DNA from: Vespa crabro
Taxonomy: Eukaryota > Arthropoda > Insecta > Hymenoptera > Vespidae
Reading direction: 5' to 3'
Length of the DNA: 64,000 bases
NCBI RefSeq assembly: GCF_910589235.1
Contig: NC_060955.1
Location: 10,808,837-10,872,836 of the forward strand
Shown piece after piece: positions 1 to 10,607 of the stretch; position 1 is the first letter of the stretch; the number at the start of each line of letters is the position of its first letter. The notes beneath the pieces are model-generated. The model was not told where the DNA came from, ran no database searches, and saw only the letters and a program-made list of their open reading frames with translations. A program made the translations under genes and the position numbers.

Positions 1-340
1 AACTTCGCGTATAGCGAAATTCGCGTTTGTCGATTAAGTTTTTCGATAAAAATCATATGAAAACGCCTATTTAAACATAGCAAACACGTTATATTCTTGT
101 TATATTCTTTATTCTGCATCGATAGAATATAAAATCAATGAAATTGAACGAGATTTCAACTTTTCGTTTTTCGACGGTACGCGTATATGAGCGAAAAATC
201 GTATATACGATGCGAAACAATGTTAAAACTTTGATTCCAATATAAAATAGATGTTTGATCTTATGAAATGCAATGTTCTGAATCGATTGGTAACATTTTT
301 CAAACTGTGGCGCAAGTATTACTAAAGATTTCACGAAATT
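1..340 (+). repeat. Reference monomer and its internal landmarks
   Basis: This monomer sets the numbering used for all others. Landmarks by monomer position are: overlapping inverted repeats TTCGC (4-8), GCGAA (14-18) and TTCGC (20-24); the 9-bp direct repeat TTCGCGTAT at 4-12 and 20-28; TCATATGA at about 53-60; an 11-bp tandem unit 'tatattcttgt' at 90-100 with a degenerate second copy at 101-111; 'ttctgcatcgat' at 112-123, repeated in most monomers at 276-287; ATACGCGTAT at 177-186 (altered in this copy); the perfect palindrome ATCGTATATACGAT at 198-211; and two copies of AATATAAAAT at about 126-135 and 239-248. This first copy is A-type, with 'gacggtac' where most have 'gacgatac'. The phase is arbitrary because the array shows no natural start. 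Confidence 0.9.
198..211. other. Conserved 14-bp perfect palindrome, one per A/C monomer
   Basis: ATCGTATATACGAT reads identically on both strands. It is present at monomer position 198-211 in nearly all A and C types and in several D types in part ('atcgtatatacg'). B monomers have 'tctcatatacgaacg', which loses both symmetry and one base. A second palindrome, ATACGCGTAT, lies 11 bases upstream at 177-186 in monomers that have 'gacgatacgcg'. Possible roles are a dimeric protein-binding site or cruciform formation; neither can be decided from sequence. Confidence 0.8.
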
Positions 341-1449
341 AACTTCGCGTATAGCGAAATTCGCGTATGTCGATTAAGTTTTTCGATAAAAATCATATGA
401 AATCGCCTATTTAAACATAGCAAACACGTTATATTCTTGTTATATTCTTTATTCTGCATCGGTAGAATATAAAATCAATGAAATTGAACGAGATTACAAC
501 TTTTCGTTTTTCGACGATACGCGTAAATGAGCGAAAAATCGTATATACGACGCGAAACAATGTTAAAACATTGATTCCAATATAAAATAGATGTTTGATC
601 TTATGAAATGCAATGTTCTGCTTCGATTGGTATCATTTTTCAAACTGTGGCTCAAGTATTACTAAAGATTTCACGAAATTAACTTCGCGTATAGCGAAAG
701 TCGCGTATGTCGATTAAGTTTTTCGATAAAAATCATATGAAAACGCCTATTTAAACATAGCAAACACGATATATTCTTGTTATATTCTTTATTCTGCATC
801 GATAGAATATAAAATCAATGAAATTGAACGAGATTTCAACTTTTCGTTTTTCGACGATACGCGTATATGAGCGAAAAATCGTATATACGATGCGAAACAA
901 TGTTAAAACTTAGATTCCAATATAAAATAGATGTTTGGTCTTATGAAATGCAATGTTCTGCATCGATTGGTAACATTTCTCAAACTGTGGCTCAAGTATT
1001 ACTAAAGATTTCACGAAATTAACTTCGCGTATAGCGAAATTCGCGTATGTCGATTAAGTTTGTCGATAAAAATCATATGAAAACGACTATTTAAACATAG
1101 CAAACACGTTATATTCTTGTCATATTCTTTATTCTGCATCGATAGAATATAAAATCAATGAAATTGAACGAGATTTCAACTTTTCGTTTTTCGACGAAAC
1201 GCGTATATGAGCGAAAAATCGTATTTACGATGCGAAACAATGTTAAAACTTTGATTCCAATATAAAATAGATGTTTGATCTTATGAAATGCAATATTCTG
1301 AATCGATTGGTAACATTTTTCAAACTGTGGCGCAAGTATTACTAAAGATTTCACGAAATTAACTTCGCGTATAGCGAAATTCGCGTATGTCGATTAAGTT
1401 TTTCGATAAAAATCATATGAAAACGCCTATTTAAACATAGCAAACACGT

Positions 1450-1482
1450 TATATTCTTGTTATATTCTTGTTATATTCTTTA
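1450..1482 (+). repeat. Three-unit expansion of the 11-bp micro-repeat
   Basis: Most monomers hold 'tatattcttgt' followed by a degenerate copy ending 'tatattcttta'. Here there are two perfect units and the degenerate one, so the monomer is 350 bp rather than 339. The same expansion occurs only in some B monomers: 2731, 3421, 5140 and 6170, all within the first 6.5 kb. Losses of a unit occur at 42544 and 47969. Confidence 0.9.
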
Positions 1483-1710
1483 TTCTGCATCGATAGAATA
1501 TAAAATCAATGAAATTGAACGAGATATCTACTTTTCGTTTTTCGACGATACGCGTATATGAGCGAAAAATCTCATATACGAACGAAACAATGTTAAAACT
1601 TCGATTCCAATATAAAATAGATGTTTGATCTTATGAAATGCAATGTTCTGCATCGATTGGTAACATTTTTCAAACTGTGGCGCAAGTATTACTAAAGATT
1701 TCACGAAATT

Positions 1711-4119
1711 ATCTTCGCGTATAGCGAAATTCGCGTATGTCGATTAAGTTTTTCGATAAAAATCATATGAAAACGCCTATTTAAACATAGCAAACACGTT
1801 ATATTCTTGTTATATTCTTTATTCTGCATCGATAGAATATAAAATCAATGAAATTGAACGAGATTTCAACTTTTCGTTTTTCGACGATACGCGTATATGA
1901 GCGAAAAATCGTATATACGATGCGAAACAATGTTAAAACTTTGATTCCAATATAAAATAGATGTTTGATCTTATGAAATGCAATGTTCTGCATCGATTGG
2001 TATCATTTTTCAAACTGTGGCTCAAGTATTACTAAAGATTTCACGAAATTAACTTCGCGTATAGCGAAATTCGCGTATGTCGATTAAGTTTTTCGATAAA
2101 AATCATATGAAAACGCCTTTTTAAACATAGCAAACACGTTATATTCTTGTTATATTCTTTATTCTGCATCGATAGAATATAAAATCAATGAAATTGAACG
2201 AGATTTCAACTTTTCGTTTTTCGATGATACGCGTATATGAGCGAAAAATCGTATATACGATGCGAAACAATGTTAAAACTTTGATTCCAATATAAAATAG
2301 ATGTTTGATCTTATGAAATGCAATGTTCTGCATCGATTGGTAACATTTTTCAAACTGTGGCGCAAGTATTACAAAAGATTTCACGAATTTAACTTCGCGT
2401 ATAGCGAAATTCGCGTATGTCGATTAAGTTTTTCGATAAAAATCATATGAAAACGCCTATTTAAACATAGCAAACACGTTATATTCTTGTTATATTCTTT
2501 ATTCTGCATCGATAGAATATAAAATCAATGAAATTGAACGAGATTTCAACTTTTCGTTTTTCGACGAAACGCGTATATGAGCGAAAAATCGTATATACGA
2601 TGCGAAACAATGTTAAAACTTTGATTCCAATATAAAATAGATGTTTGATCTTATGAAATGCAATGTTCTGCATCGATTGGTAACATTTTTCAAACTGTGG
2701 CGCAAGTATTACAAAAGATTTCACGAAATTAACTTCGCGTATAGCGAAATTCGCGTATGTCGATTAAGTTTTTCGATAAAAATCATATGAAAACGCCTAT
2801 TTAAACATAGCAAACACGTTATATTCTTGTTATATTCTTGTTATATTCTTTATTCTGCATCTATAGAATATAAAATCAATGAAATTGAACGAGATATCTA
2901 CTTTTCGTTTTTCGACGATACGCGTATATGAGTGAAAAATCTCATATACGAACGAAACAATGTTAAAACTTCGATTCCAATATAAAATAGATGTTTGATC
3001 TTATGAAATGCAATGTTCTGCATCGATTGGTAACATTTTTCAAACTGTGGCGCAAGTATTACTAAAGATTTCACGAAATTAACTTCGCGTATAGCGAAAT
3101 TCGCGTATGCCGATTACGTTTTTCGATAAAAATCATATGAAAACGCCTATTTAAACATAGTAAAAACGTTATATTCTTGTTATATTCTTTATTCTGCATC
3201 GATAGAATATAAAATCAATGAAATTGAACGAGATTTCAACTTTTCGTTTTTCGACGATACGCGTATATGAGCGAAAAATCGTATATACGATGCGAAACAA
3301 TGTTAAAACTTAGATTCCAATATAAAATAGATGTTTGATCTTATGAAATGCAATGTTCTGCATCGATTGGTAACATTTTTCAAACTGTGGCGCAAGTATT
3401 ACTAAAGATTTCACGAAATTAACTTCACGTATAGCGAAATTCGCGTATGTCGATTAAGTTTTTCGATAAAAATCATATGAAAACGCCTATTTAAACATAG
3501 CAAACACGTTATATTCTTGTTATATTCTTGTTATATTCTTTATTCTGCATCGATAGAATATTAAATCAATGAAATTGAACGAGATATCTACTTTTCGTTT
3601 TTCGACGATACGCGTATATGAGCGAAAAATCTCATATACTAACGAAACAATGTTAAAACTTCGATTCCAATATAAAATAGATGTTTGATCTTATGAAATG
3701 CTCAAATGATCAATGTTCTGCATCGATTGGTAACATTTTTCAAACTGTGGCGCAAGTATTACTAAAGATTTCACGAAATTAACTTCGCGTAAAGCGAAAT
3801 TCGCGTATGTCGATTAAGTTTTTCGATAAAAATCATATGAAAACGCCTATTTAAACATAGCAAACACGTTATATTCTTGTTATATTCTTTATTCTGCATC
3901 GATAGAATATAAAATCAATGAAATTGAACGAGATATCTACTTTTCGTTTTTCGACGATACGCGTATATGAGCGAAAAATCTCATATACGAACGAAACAAT
4001 GTTAAAACTTCGATTCCAATATAAAATAGATGTTTGATCTTATGAAATGCAATGTTCTGCATCGATTGGTAACATTTTTCAAACTGTGGCGCAAGTATTA
4101 CTAAAGATTTCACGAAATT
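1711..4119. repeat. 2409-bp seven-monomer HOR, copy 1
   Basis: Monomers start at 1711 (A3, opening 'atcttcgcg'), 2051 (A1 with 'cgatgatacg'), 2391 (A2-like), 2731 (B, 350 bp), 3081 (C-like), 3421 (B, 360 bp, opening 'aacttcacg') and 3781 (B, 339 bp, opening 'aacttcgcgtaaagcg'). The rare variants 'atcttcgcg', 'cgatgatacg', 'catctatagaat' and 'aacttcacg' all reappear in the same order about 2.41 kb downstream, which defines the unit. The 3781 monomer has B bases where the corresponding 6530 monomer is A2, so the two copies are not fully collinear at their right end. Confidence 0.88.
3701..3711 (+). repeat. 10-bp insertion in a B monomer
   Basis: Where other monomers read 'gaaatgcaatgttctg', this one has ten extra bases, 'tcaaatgatc', after 'gaaatgc'. 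The same insertion is found at about 6451-6460 in the matching member of the next HOR copy and nowhere else that I saw. It is a marker confirming that 3421-3780 and 6170-6529 share a recent ancestor. Confidence 0.85.
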
Positions 4120-6529
4120 ATCTTCGCGTATAGCGAAATTCGCGTATGTCGATTAAGTTTTTCGATAAAAATCATATGAAAACGCCTATTTAAACATAGC
4201 AAACACGTTATATTCTTGTTATATTCTTTATTCTGCATCGATAGAATATAAAATCAATGAAATTGAACGAGATTTCAACTTTTCGTTTTTCGACGATACG
4301 CGTATATGAGCGAAAAATCGTATATACGATGCGAAACAATGTTAAAACTTTGATTCCAATATAAAATAGATGTTTGATCTTATGAAATGCAATGTTCTGC
4401 ATCGATTGGTATCATTTTTCAAACTGTGGCTCAAGTATTACTAAAGATTTCACGAAATTAACTTCGCGTATAGCGAAATTCGCGTATGTCGATTAAGTTT
4501 TTCGATAAAAATCATATGAAAACGCCTTTTTAAACATAGCAAACACGTTATATTCTTGTTATATTCTTTATTCTGCATCGATAGAATATAAAATCAATGA
4601 AATTGAACGAGATTTCAACTTTTCGTTTTTCGATGATACGCGTATATGAGCGAAAAATCGTATATACGATGCGAAACAATGTTAAAACTTTGATTCCAAT
4701 ATAAAATAGATGTTTGATCTTATGAAATGCAATGTTCTGCATCGATTGGTAACATTTTTCAAACTGTGGCGCAAGTATTACAAAAGATTTCACGAATTTA
4801 ACTTCGCGTATAGCGAAATTCGCGTATGTCGATTAAGTTTTTCGATAAAAATCATATGAAAACGCCTATTTAAACATAGCAAACACGTTATATTCTTGTT
4901 ATATTCTTTATTCTGCATCGATAGAATATAAAATCAATGAAATTGAACGAGATTTCAACTTTTCGTTTTTCGACGAAACGCGTATATGAGCGAAAAATCG
5001 TATATACGATGCGAAACAATGTTAAAACTTTGATTCCAATATAAAATAGATGTTTGATCTTATGAAATGCAATGTTCTGCATCGTTTGGTAACATTTTTC
5101 AAACTGTGGCGCAAGTATTACAAAAGATTTCACGAAATTAACTTCGCGTATAGCGAAATTCGCGTATGTCGATTAAGTTTTTCGATAAAAATCATATGAA
5201 AACGCCTATTTAAACATAGCAAACACGTTATATTCTTGTTATATTCTTGTTATATTCTTTATTCTGCATCTATAGAATATAAAATCAATGAAATTGAACG
5301 AGATATCTACTTTTCGTTTTTCGACGATACGCGTATATGAGCGAAAAATCTCATATACGAACGAAACAATGTTAAAACTTCGATTCCAATATAAAATAGA
5401 TGTTTGATCTTATGAAATGCAATGTTCTGCATCGATTGGTAACATTTTTTAAACTGTGGCGCAAGTATTACTAAAGATTTCACGAAATTAACTTCGCGTA
5501 TAGCGAAATTCGCGTATGCCGATTACGTTTTTCGATAAAAATCATATGAAAACGCCTATTTAAACATAGTAAAAACGTTATATTCTTGTTATATTCTTTA
5601 TTCTGCATCGATAGAATATAAAATCAATGAAATTGAACGAGATTTCAACTTTTCGTTTTTCGACGATACGCGTATATGAGCGAAAAATCGTATATACGAT
5701 GCGAAACAATGTTAAAACTTAGATTCCAATATAAAATAGATGTTTGATCTTATGAAATGCAATGTTCTGCATCGATTGGTAACATTTCTCAAACTGTGGC
5801 TCAAGTATTACTAAAGATTTCACAAAATTAACTTCGCGTATAGCGAAATTCGCGTATGTCGATTAAGTTTTTCGATAAAAATCATATGAAAACGCCTGTT
5901 TAAACATAGCAAACACGTTATATTCTTGTCATATTCTTTATTCTGCATCGATAGAATATAAAATCAATGAAATTGAACGAGATTTCAACTTTTCGTTTTT
6001 CGACGAAACGCGTATATGAGCGAAAAATCGTATATACGATGCGAAACAATGTTAAAACTTTGATTCCAATATAAAATAGATGTTTGATCTTATGAAATGC
6101 AATGTTCTGAATCGATTGGTAACATTTTTCAAACTGTGGCGCAAGTATTACTAAAGATTTCACGAAATTAACTTCACGTATAGCGAAATTCGCGTATGTC
6201 GATTAAGTTTTTCGATAAAAATCATATGAAAACGCCTATTTAAACATAGCAAACACGTTATATTCTTGTTATATTCTTGTTATATTCTTTATTCTGCATC
6301 GATAGAATATTAAATCAATGAAATTGAACGAGATATCTACTTTTCGTTTTTCGACGATACGCGTATATGAGCGAAAAATCTCATATACGAACGAAACAAT
6401 GTTAAAACTTCGATTCCAATATAAAATAGATGTTTGATCTTATGAAATGCTCAAATGATCAATGTTCTGCATCGATTGGTAACATTTTTCAAACTGTGGC
6501 GCAAGTATTACTAAAGATTTCACGAAATT
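4120..6529. repeat. 2410-bp seven-monomer HOR, copy 2
   Basis: Monomers start at 4120 (A3, 'atcttcgcg'), 4460 (A1, 'cgatgatacg'), 4800 (A2-like), 5140 (B, 350 bp), 5490 (C), 5830 (A2 with 'gtcatattc') and 6170 (B, 360 bp, 'aacttcacg'). The first five match copy 1 at an offset of 2409 bp. An extra A2 monomer at 5830 sits between the C monomer and the 360-bp B monomer, which are adjacent in copy 1. One monomer was therefore gained here or lost from copy 1. The inserted monomer resembles 1021-1360. Confidence 0.88.
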
Positions 6530-9246
6530 AACTTCGCGTAAAGCGAAATTCGCGTATGTCGATTAAGTTTTTCGATAAAAATCATATGAAAACGCCTATT
6601 TAAACATAGCAAACACGTTATATTCTTGTTATATTCTTTATTCTGCATCGATAGAATATAAAATCAATGAAATTGATCGAGATTTCAACATTTCGTTTTT
6701 CGACGAAACGCGTATATGAGCGAAAAATCGTATATACGATGCGAAACAATGTTAAAACTTTGATTCCAATATAAAATAGATGTTTGATCTTATGAAATGC
6801 AATGTTCTGAATCGATTGGTAACATTTTTCAAACTGTGGCGCAAGTATTACTAAAGATTTCACGAAATTAACTTCGCGTATAGCGAAATTCACGTATGTC
6901 GATTAAGTTTTTCGATAAAAATCATATGAAAACGCCTATTTAAACATAGCAAACACGTTATATTCTTGTTATATTCTTTATTCTGCATCGATAGAATATA
7001 AAATCAATGAAATTGAACGAGATATCTACTTTTCGTTTTTCGACGATACGCGTATATGAGCGAAAAATCTCATATACGAACGAAACAATGTTAAAACTTC
7101 GATTCCAATTTAAAATAGATGTTTGATCTTATGAAATGCAATGTTCTGCATCGATTGGTAACATTTTTCAAACTGTGGCGCAAATATTACAAAAGATTTC
7201 ACGAATTTAACTTCGCGTATAGCGAAATTCGCGTATGCCGATTAAGTTTTTCGATAAAAATCATATGAAAACACCTATTTAAACATAGCAAACACGTTAT
7301 ATTCTTGTTATATTCTTTATTCTGCATCGATAGAATATAAAATCAATGAAATTGAACGAGATTTCAACTTTTCGTTTTTCGACGATACGCGTATATGAGC
7401 GAAAAATCTCATATACGAACGAAACAATGTTAAAACTTCGATTCCAATATAAAATAGATGTTTGATCTTATGAAATGCAATGTTCTGCATCGATTGGTAA
7501 CATTTTTCAAACTGTGGCGCAAGTATTACTAAAGATTTCTCGAAATTAACTTCGCGTAAAGCGAAATTCGCGTATGTCGATTAAGTTTTTCGATAAAAAT
7601 CATATGAAAACGCCTATTTAAACATAGCAAACACGTTATATTCTTGTTATATTCTTTATTCTGCATCGATAGAATATAAAATCAATGAAATTGATCGAGA
7701 TTTCAACTTTTCGTTTTTCGACGAAACGCGTATATGAGCGAAAAATCGTATATACGATGCGAAACAATGTTAAAACTTTGATTCCAATATAAAATAGATG
7801 TTTGATCTTATGAAATGCAATGTTCTGAATCGATTGGTAACATTTTTCAAACTGTGGCGCAAGTATTACTAAAGATTTCACGAAATTAACTTCGCGTAAA
7901 GCGAAATTCGCGTATGTCGATTAAGTTTTTCGATAAAAATCATATGAAAACGCCTATTTAAAAATAGCAAACACGTTATATTCTTGTTATATTCTTTATT
8001 CTGCATCGATAGAATATAAAATCAATGAAATTGATCGAGATTTCAACATTTCGTTTTTCGACGAAACGCGTATATGAGCGAAAAATCGTATATACGATGC
8101 GAAACAATGTTAAAACTTTGATTCCAATATAAAATAGATGTTTGATCTTATGAAATGCAATGTTCTGAATCGATTGGTAACATTTTTCAAACTGTGGCGC
8201 AAGTATTACTAAAGATTTCACGAAATTAACTTCGCGTATAGCGAAATTCACGTATGTCGATTAAGTTTTTCGATAAAAATCATATGAAAACGCCTATTTA
8301 AACATAGCAAACACGTTATATTCTTGTTATATTCTTTATTCTGCATCGATAGAATATAAAATCAATGAAATTGAACGAGATATCTACTTTTCGTTTTTCG
8401 ACGATACGCGTATATGAGCGAAAAATCTCATATACGAACGAAACAATGTTAAAACTTCGATTCCAATTTAAAATAGATGTTTGATCTTATGAAATGCAAT
8501 GTTCTGCATCGATTGGTAACATTTTTCAAACTGTGGCGCAAATATTACAAAAGATTTCACGAATTTAACTTCGCGTATAGCGAAATTCGCGTATGCCGAT
8601 TAAGTTTTTCGATAAAAATCATATGAAAACACCTATTTAAACATAGCAAACACGTTATATTCTTGTTATATTCTTTATTCTGCATCGATAGAATATAAAA
8701 TCAATGAAATTGAACGAGATTTCAACTTTTCGTTTTTCGACGATACGCGTATATGAGCGAAAAATCGTATATACGATGCGAAACAATGTTAAAACTTAGA
8801 TTCCAATATAAAATAGATGTTTGATCTTATGAAATGCAATGTTCTGCATCGATTGGTAACATTTTTCAAACTGTGGCGCAACTATTACTAAAGATTTCAC
8901 GAAATTAGCTTCGCGTATAGCGAAATTCGCGTATGTCGGTTAAGTTTTTCGATAAAAATCATATGAAAACGCCTACTTAAACATAGCAAACACGTTATAT
9001 TCTTGTTATATTCTTTATTCTGCATCGATAGAATATAAAATCAATGAAATTGAACGAGATTTCAACTTTTCGTTTTTCGACGATACGCGTATATGAGCGA
9101 AAAATCGTATATACGATGCGAAACAATGTTAAAACTTTGATTCCAATATAAAATAGATGTTTGATCTTATGAAATGCAATGTTCTGCATCGATTGGTATC
9201 ATTTTTCAAACTGTGGCTCAAGTATTACTAAAGATTTCACGAAATT
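6530..9246. repeat. Near-duplicate half-blocks with 1358-bp spacing
   Basis: Monomers start at 6530 (A2, 'taaagcg', 'caacatttcg'), 6870 (B, 'attcacgtatg'), 7209 (A/B hybrid, 'gccgattaag', 'acacctat'), 7548 (A2, 'taaagcg'), 7888 (A2, a close match of 6530), 8228 (B, a close match of 6870), 8567 (same 5' half as 7209 but a C-like 3' half) and 8907 (A3, opening 'agcttcgcg', TCGG type). The three-monomer run at 6530 repeats at 7888, 1358 bp away, down to private variants such as 'caacatttcg', 'attcacgtatg' and 'gcaaatatt'. The third monomer has the same start but a different end in the two copies, which marks a recombination point inside a monomer. Confidence 0.85.
8925..8941 (+). other. CENP-B-box-like 17-mer in a TCGG-type monomer
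   Basis: The 17 bases 'attcgcgtatgtcggtt' match the CENP-B box NTTCGNNNNANNCGGGN at seven of its nine defined positions (TTCG and CGG). The central A and the last G are missing. About 23 monomers carry this 'gtcgg' form; the common form has 'gtcga' and matches six. On the minus strand, monomer positions 3-19 also match seven of nine ('tttcgctatacgcgaag') in nearly every monomer. CENP-B is a mammalian protein and related pogo-derived proteins exist elsewhere, so this is resemblance and not identification. Confidence 0.3.
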
Positions 9247-10607
9247 AACTTCGCGTATAGCGAAATTCGCGTATGCCGATTACGTTTTTCGATAAAAATC
9301 ATATGAAAACGCCTATTTAAACATAGTAAAAACGTTATTTTCTTGTTATATTCTTTATTCTTCATCGATAGAATATAAAATCGATGAAATTGAACGAGAT
9401 ATCAACTTTTCGTTTTTCGACGATACGCGTATATGAGCGAAAAATCGTATATACGAACGAAACAATGTTAAAACTTCGATTCCAATATAAAATAGATGTT
9501 TGATCTTATGAAATGCAATGTTCTGCATCGATTGGTAACATTTTTCAAACTGTGGCGAAAGTATTACTAAAGATATCACCATTTAATCTTCCCATATAGC
9601 GAAATTCGCGTATATCGATTTTTTTTTCAACAATTTTCATATGAAAACGCGTATTTAGACACAGTAAAAACATTATATTCTTGTTATACTCTTTATTCTG
9701 CATCGATAGAATATAAAATCAATGAAATTGAACGAGATTTCAACTTTTCGTTTCTCGACGATACGCTTATATGAGCGAAAAATCGTATATACGATATGAA
9801 ACAATGTTAAAAACTTTGATTCCAATATAAAATAGATGTTTGATCTTATGAAATGGATTGTTCTGAATGGACTGGTAACATTTCTCAAACTGTGGCGAAA
9901 GTATTACTAAAGATATCACCATTTAATCTTCGCATATAGCGAAATTCGCGTATATCGATTACGATTTTCAAAAATTGTCATATAAAAACGCGTATTTAGA
10001 TACAGTAAAAACATTATATTCTTGTTTTATTCTTTATTCTGCATCGATAGAATATAAAATCAATGAAATTGAACGAGATTTTAACTTTTCGTTTTTCGAC
10101 GATACGCGTATATAAGCGAAAAATCTCATATACGATACGAAACAATGTTAAAAACTTCGATTCCAATATAAAATAGATATTTGATCTTATGAAATGCAAT
10201 GTTCTGAATCGATTGGTAACATTTCTCAAACTGTGGAGCAAGTATAACTAAAGATTTCACGAATTCAACTTCGCATATAGCGAAATTCGCGTATGTCGAT
10301 TACGATTTTCAAAAATTGTCATATAAAAACGCGTATTTAGATACAGTAAAAACATTATATTCTTGTTTTATTCTTTATTCTGCATCGACAGAATATAAAA
10401 TCAATGAAATTGAACGAGATTTTAACTTTTCGTTTTTCGACGATACGCGTATATAAGCGAAAAATCTCATATACGATACGAAACAATGTTAAAAACTTCG
10501 ATTCCAATATAAAATAGATATTTGATCTTATGAAATGCAATGTTCTGAATCGATTGGTAACATTTCTCAAACTGTGGAGCAAGTATAACTAAAGATTTCA
10601 CGAATTC
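9247..10607. repeat. Diverged D cassette, copy 1 (D1-D2-D3-D3)
   Basis: Monomers start at 9247 (D1, 339 bp, 'ttcttcatcg', 'gatatcaac'), 9586 (D2, opening 'atcttcccat', with 'tttagacacag' and 'gaaatggattg'), 9926 (D3, 341 bp, 'gattttcaaaaattg', 'cataaaaacg'-like 5' part, 'ttgttttattc') and 10267 (D3, 341 bp). The two D3 copies are almost identical to each other. D monomers differ from the A/B/C set at many positions but keep the period and the overall order of motifs. D2 here also has a run of nine T residues (about 9620) where other D2 copies read 'ttatgttttt'. D4, present in the 33704 and 48637 cassettes, is absent. Confidence 0.85.

Larger units (their letters stand above)
1..1710. repeat. 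Array block 1: mixed A, C, A2 and B monomers
   Basis: Monomers start at 1 (A), 341 (A3-like, with 'ggtatc' and 'ggctcaag'), 681 (C, 'acttagatt' and 'catttctc'), 1021 (A2, 'gacgaaacgcg' and 'ctgaatcg', plus 'gtcatattc') and 1361 (B, 350 bp, carrying an extra 11-bp unit). The order C, A2 with 'gtcatattc', then B with the 11-bp expansion recurs at 5490-6529. This block therefore looks like the 3' part of an earlier copy of the 2.4 kb HOR that follows. Confidence 0.85.

Noticed and set aside
89..334. Minus-strand open frames of mostly 64-81 codons in most monomers (about 130 in the window), which look like a conserved small protein family
   Set aside because: Each is the same stretch of satellite. 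The 340-bp period is not a multiple of three, so neighbouring frames cannot join. The 81-codon versions begin with GTG codons rather than ATG. Single-base indels and subtype changes freely shorten or shift them, and substitutions do not favour third positions by eye. No known domain is recognisable in the translation.
3701..3711. The 10-bp insertion as a transposon footprint
   Set aside because: It lacks a clear target-site duplication with terminal repeats, and the bases can be explained as a local partial copy of nearby 'aaatg' and 'tgatc' words.
9610..9632. T run in the D2 monomer near 9620 as a transcription terminator
   Set aside because: No stem precedes it and no gene lies upstream. 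Other D2 copies read 'ttatgttttt', so it is a point variant that lengthens a T tract.
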